Assembly (NCBI GenBank): GCA_040080965.1
Contig: JBEBHH010000002.1
Location: forward strand, 1-64,000
Direction of reading: 5' to 3'
Origin: SHZI01 sp040080965
GTDB lineage: Bacteria; Pseudomonadota; Gammaproteobacteria; Steroidobacterales; GCA-2729495
Length of the DNA stretch: 64,000 nucleotides
The position numbers and the translations under genes were made by a program. Positions 34,123 to 42,406 of this stretch are shown piece after piece. A model generated the notes under the pieces. It was not told the origin of the DNA, made no database searches, and saw nothing but the letters and a program-made list of their open reading frames with translations. The stretch's first letter is position 1. Every line of letters starts with the position of its first letter.

Positions 34123-35343
34123 ATGACGACAACCGGCATCAGAAAGGTCCGCGGCGCCACCCCCGTGCTGGTACCAACGGTGAGTGCGTTGGGCATGATT
34201 GGGGTGATCCGCTCGCTAGGCCGGGCTGGCTACCCGGTACACGCCTGCGCCAATTCAGGCGACGCGCTGGGCCTGCATTCGCGGTACGCCCGCCGGGCGG
34301 TCGTGCATCCCCGGGAGCACGAGCCTGCGTTTCTCGACTGGCTACGACGCTATGTGGTGACTGAGGGCATCAAACTCGTGATTCCCTCCGAGACATTCTA
34401 TCTGGCGATCCGGGAAGAATACGACACATGGTCTGCCATGATTCCCGATAGCGTCAGCAAGGACATCGCATACCGCTGCCTCAGCAAATGCGACATCGCG
34501 GATTTCTTCGCTTCGGCCCCGGATGACAGCCTCCGGAACCACTTGCCGAGGTCAATAGTCGTCTCGAGGGCAGGTTCGATCCCGCGGGATGAAATCCGTA
34601 CCATTGCTTACCCAGTTGTTCTCAAGACGGATGCCTGCTGGGACACCCGACCGCAAAAGCGCGGCTCGGTTGCGCGGGTGCGTTCGGAGGCCGATCTCCT
34701 CCGCATAGTCGAGCGCACGCTCGAAACTCACGATCGCTGCCTGATCCAGGAGATGGTTCCCGGCTGCAAGGCCACGCTAACTGTGGTGGTCCATCGCAAT
34801 CAGGTGCTCGTGGAGAACATGAAGTACGCGGCCCATGAGAACCCCCACACGGGTGGGATAACGGCCCTGAGGACGATCTGGTGGCATCCGGAAATGCGGG
34901 CCGACGCACTGCGCCGGCTTGAAGCGCTTCAGTGGCAGGGCCCAGCCATGGTCGAGTACAAGTGGGACGCTGCTACCGGCCGATTCTGGTTCATCGAACT
35001 GAACTCACGTTACTGGGCTACGTTGAACGTGGACCTGCTCGCCAACAGGGACTACCCGAGGCACCAGCTTGATGCCCGCCTCGGCCACGTCGAGACGAAC
35101 CTGGGGCCCATCCCGGAAGCCAAGCGGTTCTGGTGTCGCGACACCTTTCCGGCAGATGCAGGGTACCTCATGTCCCTTCTGCGGGACGGCCGGGTGCCGA
35201 CAGGACGCAAGCTGGCCGCCGTGGCCGAGGCCATACAGCTAAGCCTAGATCCTCGCGTCAAGTCAGACCTGTGGTTCGAGGGTGACCGGGGGCTTTACTG
35301 GCGCGCCATGTGGGACTTCCTGCGGCGCCTGGGGCGGGACTGA
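34123..35343 (+). CDS. ATP-grasp carboxylate-amine ligase-like protein (paralog B)
   Basis: A 406-residue paralog of the protein at 31699, sharing VIRSLGRAGYPVHAC, RCLSKC, AHENPHTGGITALR, FWFIELNSRYWATLN and LWFEGDRGLYWRAMW. The ATP-grasp residues (Lys in VVLKTDACW, Glu/Asn in the IELNSRYW motif) are retained, so both copies look active. The frame is open to 34054, but ATG 34123 aligns with the paralog start. Opposite orientation to paralog A, with a shared divergent upstream region that contains an A+T-rich TATTATGTTTT stretch. Confidence 0.8.
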   Translation: MTTTGIRKVRGATPVLVPTVSALGMIGVIRSLGRAGYPVHACANSGDALGLHSRYARRAVVHPREHEPAFLDWLRRYVVTEGIKLVIPSETFYLAIREEYDTWSAMIPDSVSKDIAYRCLSKCDIADFFASAPDDSLRNHLPRSIVVSRAGSIPRDEIRTIAYPVVLKTDACWDTRPQKRGSVARVRSEADLLRIVERTLETHDRCLIQEMVPGCKATLTVVVHRNQVLVENMKYAAHENPHTGGITALRTIWWHPEMRADALRRLEALQWQGPAMVEYKWDAATGRFWFIELNSRYWATLNVDLLANRDYPRHQLDARLGHVETNLGPIPEAKRFWCRDTFPADAGYLMSLLRDGRVPTGRKLAAVAEAIQLSLDPRVKSDLWFEGDRGLYWRAMWDFLRRLGRD

Positions 35344-35367
35344 TCCCGGATCGGGGCGCTGCGCTGG

Positions 35368-36762
35368 TCAGGATGTGGCGTCCATGACGCCCAGCAACTC
35401 CCCCGTCCTCGCCTCCATCACCCCCACATCCCCCCGGCTCTCCACGTTCAGCCGGATCAGAGGCTCGGTATTCGACAGCCTGAGATTGAATCGCCAGTCG
35501 GCAAACTCGAAGCTCACCCCGTCTGTCTCGTCGAGGGACAAAGCCTGGGGTGCGTACATTTCCCGCACGCGCCGAAGCACCGCCCGGGGATCAGCCACCT
35601 GCCGGTTGATCTCCCCGCTGCACGGAAACGCCACAATGCGCTCAGCAACCAGCGATGACAGGGGCTTGCCGGTCGCAGACAGGATGCCGGCGACGAGAAG
35701 CCAGGGAATCATGCCGCTGTCGCAGTAGGCGAAATCCCGGAAGTAGTGGTGGGCGCTCATTTCGCCACCGTAGACGGCGTCTTCGGCGCGCATGCGCTCC
35801 TTGATGAAGGCGTGCCCGGTCTTGCTCTGGACAGGAATGCCACCGTGCCGGCGCACCACGTCGATCGTGTTCCACGTGAGCCGCGGGTCGTGGATCACCC
35901 GAGAACCGGGCTTCAGCGCCAGCATGGCCTGTGCCAACAGGCCCACGATGTAGTAGCCCTCGATGAACTCGCCCCGCTCGTCGAAGAGGAAGCAGCGGTC
36001 GAAGTCGCCGTCCCAGGCCACACCCAGATCAGCTCGGTGGGCGCGCACTGTCTCACTGGTGATCTGGCGGTTCTCCGGCAGCAGCGGATTGGGCACGCCG
36101 TGCGGGAAGGTGCCGTCCGGAGCGTGCTGTAGTTTGAAGAACGTGAACGGCAACCGGGATTCCAGGCCGTCGATGACGTGCCCAGCCCCGCCGTTCCCGG
36201 CGTTGACGACGACCTTCAGCGGCCGGAGCGTGCGGGCATCGACGTAGCCCAGCAGATGGTCCAGGTACGCGCCAAAGGGTGCCGCCGTCGAGCTTCGGCC
36301 CGGTGCTGCAACCGCGGGAAACACCCCGGCCTCGGCGAGCGCGCGGATCTCATTCAGGCCCGTGTCCCCGCTGATCGGCCGGGAGCCCTCCCGGACGAGC
36401 TTCATCCCGTTCCAGTCGGCCGGGTTGTGGCTGGCGGTGACCATGATCCCCCCGCCCGCCTTCAGGTGTGACGTCGCGAAGTAAACCTCCTCGGTGCCGC
36501 ACATCCCGATGCGGAGCACGTCGGCGCCGCCGGCATTGAGGCCCCGGGCCACCGCATCCGCCAGCGCCGGGCTGGACAGCCGCATGTCTTCACCGACGAC
36601 GACCGGGCCCGGCCGCGCGGCGCCGGCCGGCTGAGTCCTGGCAAGAAACGTGGCGCAGGCCTGGCCGATACGGGCTGCCACGTCGTCGTTAAGCTCATCG
36701 GGCACCCGACCCCGGATGTCGTAGGCCTTGAAGCAGTTGAGCGGGGAACCGGGGGGGCGCAT
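35368..36762 (-). CDS. manB: Phosphomannomutase/phosphoglucomutase
   Basis: A 464-residue alpha-D-phosphohexomutase interconverting hexose 6- and 1-phosphates, mainly mannose, for GDP-mannose synthesis. The catalytic phosphoserine is Ser111 in MVTASHNPADWNGMK. The metal loop DGDFDRC, the sugar-binding GGEMSAHHYFRD and the C-terminal phosphate loop RLSNTEPLIRLN are present. Length matches Pseudomonas AlgC. It lies 20 nt downstream of manC on the same strand, the usual manC-manB pairing. Confidence 0.95.
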   Translation of the reverse strand: MRPPGSPLNCFKAYDIRGRVPDELNDDVAARIGQACATFLARTQPAGAARPGPVVVGEDMRLSSPALADAVARGLNAGGADVLRIGMCGTEEVYFATSHLKAGGGIMVTASHNPADWNGMKLVREGSRPISGDTGLNEIRALAEAGVFPAVAAPGRSSTAAPFGAYLDHLLGYVDARTLRPLKVVVNAGNGGAGHVIDGLESRLPFTFFKLQHAPDGTFPHGVPNPLLPENRQITSETVRAHRADLGVAWDGDFDRCFLFDERGEFIEGYYIVGLLAQAMLALKPGSRVIHDPRLTWNTIDVVRRHGGIPVQSKTGHAFIKERMRAEDAVYGGEMSAHHYFRDFAYCDSGMIPWLLVAGILSATGKPLSSLVAERIVAFPCSGEINRQVADPRAVLRRVREMYAPQALSLDETDGVSFEFADWRFNLRLSNTEPLIRLNVESRGDVGVMEARTGELLGVMDATS

Positions 36763-36782
36763 TGGCTTCAGTTCACCGGACC

Positions 36783-38222
36783 CTAGTCCGTCCGGCCCTG
36801 GCGGCCGTACCGGTCCTCGAAGCGCACGATGTCGTCCTCGCCCAGGTAGTCGCCCACCTGAACCTCGATGATGCGCAGGGTTTCAGTGCCGGGATTCTCG
36901 ATACGGTGCCTGGCACCCAGGGGAATGAAGGTGTGGCCGCCAACGGCCAGGTCGAAGACCTCGTCGTCGCGCGTGATGCGGGCCGTGCCGCTCACGACCA
37001 CCCAGTGCTCGGCGCGACGGTGATGCATCTGCAGGGAAAGCACGGCGCCGGGCAGCACGGTCAGGCGCTTGACCTGGAAGCCCGGTGCGCCATCGAGGCT
37101 GTCGTAGCTGCCCCAGGGCCGGAACACCTCACGGCCAAGCCGTGTCTCGGGACGGGCCTGCCGTTCGAGCTCCTCCACGATCTTCTTCACGTCCTGGGCG
37201 CGAGCCTTGGGCACGACCAGCACGGCATCCTTAGTTTCCACCACGATGCAGCCATCGAGCCCCGCCACGGCGACGAGCCGGCTCTCTGCCCGGACGTAGG
37301 AATCAGTGCAATCCACGGCCACGACGTCGCCGGTCAGCGCGTTGCCCTGGACATCCCGGTCGTTGACGTCCAGCAGTGAGGCCCATGACCCCACGTCACT
37401 CCAGCCGGCCGCCAGCGGCACGACCGCCGCCTGGCTCGTCTTCTCCATGACCGCGTAGTCGATGGACTCCTTGCGGCAGTTGCCGAAGCTGTCCTTCTGG
37501 AGAGCCAGGAAGCCCGCATCGCCCTGTGCAGCATCCAGGGCCCGGGCGGCGGCGGCCGCGATGTCCGGCGCGTGGGCCGCGAGTTCCCGCAGGTAGGTGT
37601 CCGCCGAGAACAGGAACATGCCGCTGTTCCACAGGTAGGCACCCGAGTTCACATAGCGCTGAGCGGTCTCGTAATCCGGCTTCTCCACGAACTCGCGGAC
37701 GGGCCGCACGCTGACGGCCGCCGTCGGGTCCGATTGCGGGTCGGTGCGGATGTAGCCATAGCCAGTTTCCGGCTGCGTGGGCACCACGCCAAATGTCACC
37801 AGCTGGCCAGCCTCGGCGGCCGGGCAAGCCAGTGCAACTGCGTCGGCAAAGGCCCGCGGATTGCGGATGACGTGGTCCGCCGGCAGCACGAGCAGCAGCA
37901 CGTCGCGGCCAGCGCGCCGGCGCGCGGCCAGCGCAGCAATGGCGGCAGCCGGGGCCGTGTTCCTGCCTTCGGGCTCGAGGATCAGCGCCGGGTCGGCGCC
38001 CGCCTCCCGCAGCTGGCCCGCCACCAGGAAGCGGTGGGCCTCGTTGCAGATGACCAGGGGCGGCTCGACGGGACCCGGCAGCAGCGACAGCCGGGCCACC
38101 GTGTCCTGCAGCAGCGAGCGGGAACCCACCAGGGCCAGGAGCTGCTTGGGGTACAGGGCTCGCGACAGTGGCCACAGCCGGGTGCCGGAGCCGCCGCAGA
38201 GGATGACGGGGACGAGGTTCAT
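36783..38222 (-). CDS. manC: Mannose-1-phosphate guanylyltransferase / mannose-6-phosphate isomerase
   Basis: A 479-residue bifunctional enzyme. The pyrophosphorylase domain begins VPVILCGGSGTRLWPLSRAL with YPKQLLAL (signature loop) and contains LVLPADHVI and FVEKPDYETA. The C-terminal cupin isomerase domain has REVFRPWGSYDSLDGAPGFQ and LSLQMHHRRAEHWVVVSGTA. It makes GDP-mannose from mannose 1-phosphate. The start codon lies 28 nt after the ugd stop; a REP-like palindrome fills that gap. Confidence 0.96.
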   Translation of the reverse strand: MNLVPVILCGGSGTRLWPLSRALYPKQLLALVGSRSLLQDTVARLSLLPGPVEPPLVICNEAHRFLVAGQLREAGADPALILEPEGRNTAPAAAIAALAARRRAGRDVLLLVLPADHVIRNPRAFADAVALACPAAEAGQLVTFGVVPTQPETGYGYIRTDPQSDPTAAVSVRPVREFVEKPDYETAQRYVNSGAYLWNSGMFLFSADTYLRELAAHAPDIAAAAARALDAAQGDAGFLALQKDSFGNCRKESIDYAVMEKTSQAAVVPLAAGWSDVGSWASLLDVNDRDVQGNALTGDVVAVDCTDSYVRAESRLVAVAGLDGCIVVETKDAVLVVPKARAQDVKKIVEELERQARPETRLGREVFRPWGSYDSLDGAPGFQVKRLTVLPGAVLSLQMHHRRAEHWVVVSGTARITRDDEVFDLAVGGHTFIPLGARHRIENPGTETLRIIEVQVGDYLGEDDIVRFEDRYGRQGRTD

Positions 38223-38232
38223 GGGGATGGGG

Positions 38233-38253
38233 CGCGGCTGAAGCCGCTCCTAC
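38233..38253 (-). repeat. REP-like palindromic element (copy 2)
   Basis: On the plus strand GCGGCTGAAGCCGCTCCTAC, with hairpin GCGGC-TGAA-GCCGC: the exact inverse form of the proteobacterial REP GTAGGAGCGGCTTCAGCCGC. It overlaps the ugd gene: the CTA of CTCCTAC supplies the ugd TAG stop. Confidence 0.75.
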
Positions 38254-39587
38254 ACGGGGAGCGATTTGCCGCGCCCGATCGCGTAGTGGGCGAAGCCCTG
38301 CTTCGCGAGCAGCTTGGGATCGTAGAGATTCCGGCCGTCGAAGATGACGGGCGCCGTGAGCGTCTTCCGGATCTGGTCGAAGTCCGGGCTGCGGAACTCC
38401 TGCCACTCCGTGACGATCACCAGGGCATCCGCGCCCTCCAGCGCTTCATCGGCCGACGCGCACAGCTTCAGGTCGGCTCGCGCGCCATAGAGGCGTCCTG
38501 TTTCGGCCATCGACTGGGGGTCGTAGGCGCGCACCTTCGCACCGGCCTCCCAGAGTGACTCCATCAGGACCCGGCTGGGAGCCTCGCGCATGTCATCCGT
38601 ATTGGGCTTGAACGCCAGGCCCCACAGGGCAAATGTGCGGCCGTTCAGCTTGCCACCGAAGTGCCCCGAAATCTTCTGGAAGAGCGAATGCTTCTGCCGG
38701 TTGTTGACGTTATCGACGGCGCGCACGAGCTCGGCGTCGTAACCGATCTCTTCCGCCGAGCGGATCAGGGCGTGCACGTCCTTGGGGAAGCAGGACCCGC
38801 CATAACCGCACCCGGGGTAGATGAAGGAATAGCCGATGCGGGGATCCGAGCCGATGCCGACGCGCACCTGCTCGATATCCGCGCCATAGCGCTCGGCGAT
38901 GTTGGCCAGCTCGTTCATCAGGCTGATCTTGGTGGCCAGCATCACGTTGGCGGCGTACTTGGTAAGTTCGGCCGAGCGCACGTCCATCACGATCAGCTTG
39001 TCGTGGCTGCGGCTGAAGGGCTCGTAGAGCTGGCGGAGAAGCTCGGCGGCCCGTGGACTCTCGGTGCCGACGATGATCCGGTCGGGCTTCATGAAGTCGG
39101 CGACCGCAGCCCCCTCCTTCAGGAACTCGGGGTTGGACACCACGTCGAACTCGACCTTCGCCTTGCGCCTCGCCAGCACGGCAGCGATCGCCTCGTGAAC
39201 CCGGTCCGCAGTCCCCACGGGCACAGTCGACTTGTCCACGACGACCTTGTAGTCGGTCATGTACTGGCCAATGGTCTCGGCAACGGTCAGGACGTGGCGG
39301 AGGTCGGCAGAGCCGTCCTCGTTCTTGGGCGTCCCCACCGCGATGAACTGGAGCTCGCCGTGCCGCACGCCGTCGGCAACGTCCGTGGTGAAGTTCAGCC
39401 GGCCGGCTGCGTGGTTGCGGCGCACGATCTCCGCGAGGCCCGGTTCGTAGATCGGGATCTCGCCGGCGTTCAGGGAAGCGACCTTGGCCTCGTCGATATC
39501 CACGCAAACCACGTGATTGCCGGCCTGGGCGATGCAGGCGCCCGTCACCAGGCCCACGTACCCGGTACCGTGTACCGTTATTCTCAT
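38250..39587 (-). CDS. ugd: UDP-glucose 6-dehydrogenase
   Basis: A 445-residue NAD-dependent enzyme oxidising UDP-glucose to UDP-glucuronate. N-terminal NAD fold HGTGYVGLVTGACIAQAGNH with acidic VDID, the GTPKNEDGSAD segment, STVPVGTAD, SNPEFLKEGAAV, and catalytic Cys266 in YPGCGYGGSCFPKD. The C-terminal UDP-binding domain contains FKPNTDDMREAPSRV. UDP-glucuronate would feed the 4-epimerase at 41378 or enter the polymer directly. The last codons and stop lie within a REP element. Confidence 0.96.
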   Translation of the reverse strand: MRITVHGTGYVGLVTGACIAQAGNHVVCVDIDEAKVASLNAGEIPIYEPGLAEIVRRNHAAGRLNFTTDVADGVRHGELQFIAVGTPKNEDGSADLRHVLTVAETIGQYMTDYKVVVDKSTVPVGTADRVHEAIAAVLARRKAKVEFDVVSNPEFLKEGAAVADFMKPDRIIVGTESPRAAELLRQLYEPFSRSHDKLIVMDVRSAELTKYAANVMLATKISLMNELANIAERYGADIEQVRVGIGSDPRIGYSFIYPGCGYGGSCFPKDVHALIRSAEEIGYDAELVRAVDNVNNRQKHSLFQKISGHFGGKLNGRTFALWGLAFKPNTDDMREAPSRVLMESLWEAGAKVRAYDPQSMAETGRLYGARADLKLCASADEALEGADALVIVTEWQEFRSPDFDQIRKTLTAPVIFDGRNLYDPKLLAKQGFAHYAIGRGKSLPV

Positions 39588-39658
39588 TGGTTATTTCCGA
39601 GGTGAGCTTCCGAAGGGAACGCGTAGATTAGCGGCTCGGTGGGGTAAGGCAACCAAAT

Positions 39659-39682
39659 GGGTCACGGGCAGCCCCGTGGCCC
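39659..39682 (-). terminator. Hairpin downstream of pgi, possible terminator
   Basis: GGGTCACGGG (39659-39668) and CCCGTGGCCC (39673-39682) pair over 10 bp with one wobble and a 4-nt loop. On the minus strand the stem is followed by ATTTGGTTG. It lies between pgi and ugd, so ugd may have its own promoter; none is obvious. Confidence 0.5.
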
Positions 39683-39733
39683 GTTGGCCGGGGCGGGGAA
39701 ACACTGGCTGCCGGCGGCCCTGCCAGGCGCGCC

Positions 39734-41365
39734 TCAGGCGTCCCTGGACCACTCCCGGATGACCCGGCCGACGGGTGGCAGGCCCGCGCCGCCAGGCGAC
39801 TGGAGGGCGTCGTGCATGCCCACGGCCATGACCTTGCCCAGCTCGACGCCCCACTGGTCGAAGGGATTGATGCCCCAGATGCAGGCCTGGACGAAGACCT
39901 TCTGTTCGTAGAGCGCGATCAGGAAGCCCAGGCTGCGGGGATCCAGGCGCCTCAGGAGGATGATGTTGCCGGGATGGTTGCCCGGGTGCACCTTGTGGGG
40001 CGCCAGCCGCGCCACGTCGTCGGGCGTCCTGCCCTTGGCCTGCAGCTCGGCGCTGGCCGCCTCCAGGGTGTAACCCCGGGCAAAGGCCTCTGCCTGGGCC
40101 AGCAGGTTCGCGAGGCCCACCAGGTGCTGGTCCGCGTAGGGGCTCGAACCCTCCACGGGCGCGATGAAGTCCGCCGCGAACTGCGCCGTGCCCTGGTGCA
40201 GGAGCTGGAAGAACGAGTGCTGGGCGTTGTTCCCCGGCTCGCCCCAGATCACCGTGCCGGTGGTCCATTGGACGGTCCGCCCTTCCCGGGTGACGCCCTT
40301 CCCGTTGCTCTCCATCTCGAGCTGCTGCAGGTAGGCCGGAAACCGGTGCAGGCGGGCGTCATACGGCAGGATGGCGTGACTGGTCGTGCCCTGCAGGTTC
40401 TGGTTCCAGACCGCAATCAGGCCCAGGAGCACGGGCAGGTTGTCCGCAAGTGGAGCGGTCCGGAAGTGCTCGTCGAGTTCGTGCCCGCCGGCAAGCAACT
40501 CGCGAAAATGTTCGCTGCCGATGGCAATCGCGATGGCCAGCCCGATCGCCGACCATAGCGAGTAGCGGCCACCTACCCAGTCCCACATCCGGAAGCGGTG
40601 CGCCTCTGCGATGCCGAACTTGTCCATGGCGGCCGCGTTGACTGATACCGCCACGAAGTGCCGGGCAATGGCCGCCTCGCCCAGCTGGCCCAGGAGCCAG
40701 GTGCGGGCGGCGTTGGCGTTCAGAGCGGTCTCCCAGGTGATGAAGGTCTTGGAGCAGACAATGAACAGCGTCTCGGCAGCCGGGACCACTGACAGAACGT
40801 CCGCCAGCTGCGTACCGTCCACGTTGGAAACGTAATGGATCTGGACGTCACTGGTGCAGAACTCACGCAGCGCGTCGATGGCCATGACGAGACCGAGGTC
40901 AGACCCGCCGATGCCGATGTTGACGACGTGGCGGATGCGGGCGCCCGTGGAGCCGCGGAATTCGCCGGAGCGGATCGCATCGGCGAGAGTCAGCATGCGC
41001 TCGCGCTCGGCCGCCACTTCCACGCGGATATCGACGCCATTCACGAGGAGGGCTGGCCCGTCAGGTCCGCGCAGCGCCATGTGCTGGGCGGGTCGGTTCT
41101 CCGTTGCGTTGACGACCTCACCGGCGAACAGCGCCTGGATCCGGCCCGGGACTTCCCGGTCGTTGGCGAGGGTGATCAGCAGGTTGAGGGTATCGGTCGT
41201 GAGCCGGTGACGGGTGAAATCCAGCAGGCAGTCGCCATGCCGGCGGGAGAAGGCAGCGAAACGGCCGGGTTGATCGAGCAGCTCCCGGAGGTGCGTGCCT
41301 GACAAGGTTGCCGCTTGCTGCTGCAGGGCCTTCCAGGCCGGGGCCTGGAGCAGGTCGTCCGCCAT
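39734..41365 (-). CDS. pgi: Glucose-6-phosphate isomerase
   Basis: A 543-residue phosphoglucose isomerase converting glucose 6-phosphate and fructose 6-phosphate, at the branch to mannose nucleotides. Signature motifs are VNIGIGGSDLGLVMAIDAL, FIVCSKTFITWETALNA, GGRYSLWSAIGLAIAIAIG and the second PGI signature NPFDQWGVELGK. Catalytic Glu and His lie in MESNGK and the TSHAILPYDARL region. It sits 13 nt after the epimerase gene in the sugar-nucleotide operon. Confidence 0.96.
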   Translation of the reverse strand: MADDLLQAPAWKALQQQAATLSGTHLRELLDQPGRFAAFSRRHGDCLLDFTRHRLTTDTLNLLITLANDREVPGRIQALFAGEVVNATENRPAQHMALRGPDGPALLVNGVDIRVEVAAERERMLTLADAIRSGEFRGSTGARIRHVVNIGIGGSDLGLVMAIDALREFCTSDVQIHYVSNVDGTQLADVLSVVPAAETLFIVCSKTFITWETALNANAARTWLLGQLGEAAIARHFVAVSVNAAAMDKFGIAEAHRFRMWDWVGGRYSLWSAIGLAIAIAIGSEHFRELLAGGHELDEHFRTAPLADNLPVLLGLIAVWNQNLQGTTSHAILPYDARLHRFPAYLQQLEMESNGKGVTREGRTVQWTTGTVIWGEPGNNAQHSFFQLLHQGTAQFAADFIAPVEGSSPYADQHLVGLANLLAQAEAFARGYTLEAASAELQAKGRTPDDVARLAPHKVHPGNHPGNIILLRRLDPRSLGFLIALYEQKVFVQACIWGINPFDQWGVELGKVMAVGMHDALQSPGGAGLPPVGRVIREWSRDA

Positions 41366-41377
41366 GGGATCACTCCA

Positions 41378-42391
41378 CTAGAGGGTGATCTTATGGTAGT
41401 CGAGATACCAGTCGACGAAACGGCTTACACCGACTTCCACGGGCGTGGCGGGACGGTAGCCCACGTCATTAACCAGGTCTTCCACGTCCGCCCAGGTGTC
41501 CGGAACATCGCCCTGCTGCAGCGGCAGCAGGTTCTTCTCGGACTTGCGGCCGAGGCGCTGCTCGAGCACCTCGATGTAGCGCATGAGGTCGACGGGCTGG
41601 GCATTGCCGATGTTGTACAGGCGGTATGGCGCCTTGCTGGTGCCGGGATCGGGCCGGTCAGAATCCCAGCCCGCATTACCGGTGGCAACGTGATCCAGGG
41701 CAGCGACGATACCGCCGACGATATCGTCCACGTAGGTGAAATCCCGCCGGTGCTTCCCGTAGTTGAAGACGTCGATGGGCTTGCCTTGGAGGATATTCTT
41801 CGTGAACAGGAACAGGGCCATGTCCGGCCGGCCCCAGGGTCCATAGACCGTGAAGAAGCGCAGGCCCGTCACCGGCAGCCCGTACAGGCTGGCGTAGGTG
41901 TGGGCCATCAGTTCGTTCGCCTTCTTGGTCGCCGCGTAGAGCGACAGCGGATGGTCCACGTTCTGGTGGACCGAGAACGGCATCTTCGTGTTGGCGCCGT
42001 ACACGGAGCTGGTGGAGGCATAAACGAGGTGCTGCACCCCGTGGTGCCGGCAACCCTCCAGCACGTGCAGCGTGCCCACTACGTTGCTGTCCACGTAAAC
42101 GTGGGGATTGTCTATGGAGTAGCGGACGCCAGCCTGCGCTCCCAGGTGAATGACCCGGTCGAAACGCTCGGCCTTGAAGAGCGCCTCCATGCCCTGCCGG
42201 TCTGCCAGGTCGAGGAGCACGAAACGGAAGCGTGGCTCCTTCGCCAGGATAGCGAGGCGCGCCTTCTTGAGATTGACGTCGTAGTAGTCATTGAGGTTGT
42301 CGAGGCCGACCACCTCGTCGCCCCGCGCGAGCAGGTAACGGGCCGCGGTGGAGCCGATGAAGCCGGCGGCTCCCGTGACCAGAATCTTCAT
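41378..42391 (-). CDS. NAD-dependent epimerase, UDP-glucuronate 4-epimerase-like
   Basis: A 337-residue extended short-chain dehydrogenase. NAD motif GAAGFIGS (7-14), catalytic Tyr152-x-x-x-Lys156 in LSLYAATKKANE, and STSSVYG. The GLDNLNDYYDVNLKKARL insertion and HLGAQAGVRYSIDNPHVYV segment are typical of bacterial UDP-glucuronate 4-epimerases (LpsL/CapI type), giving UDP-galacturonate. Substrate choice between glucuronate and N-acetyl-amino-uronate cannot be fixed from sequence; both dehydrogenases that could supply it are adjacent. Confidence 0.85.
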   Translation of the reverse strand: MKILVTGAAGFIGSTAARYLLARGDEVVGLDNLNDYYDVNLKKARLAILAKEPRFRFVLLDLADRQGMEALFKAERFDRVIHLGAQAGVRYSIDNPHVYVDSNVVGTLHVLEGCRHHGVQHLVYASTSSVYGANTKMPFSVHQNVDHPLSLYAATKKANELMAHTYASLYGLPVTGLRFFTVYGPWGRPDMALFLFTKNILQGKPIDVFNYGKHRRDFTYVDDIVGGIVAALDHVATGNAGWDSDRPDPGTSKAPYRLYNIGNAQPVDLMRYIEVLEQRLGRKSEKNLLPLQQGDVPDTWADVEDLVNDVGYRPATPVEVGVSRFVDWYLDYHKITL

Positions 42392-42406
42392 CGTGCCGCC
42401 TTCAAC

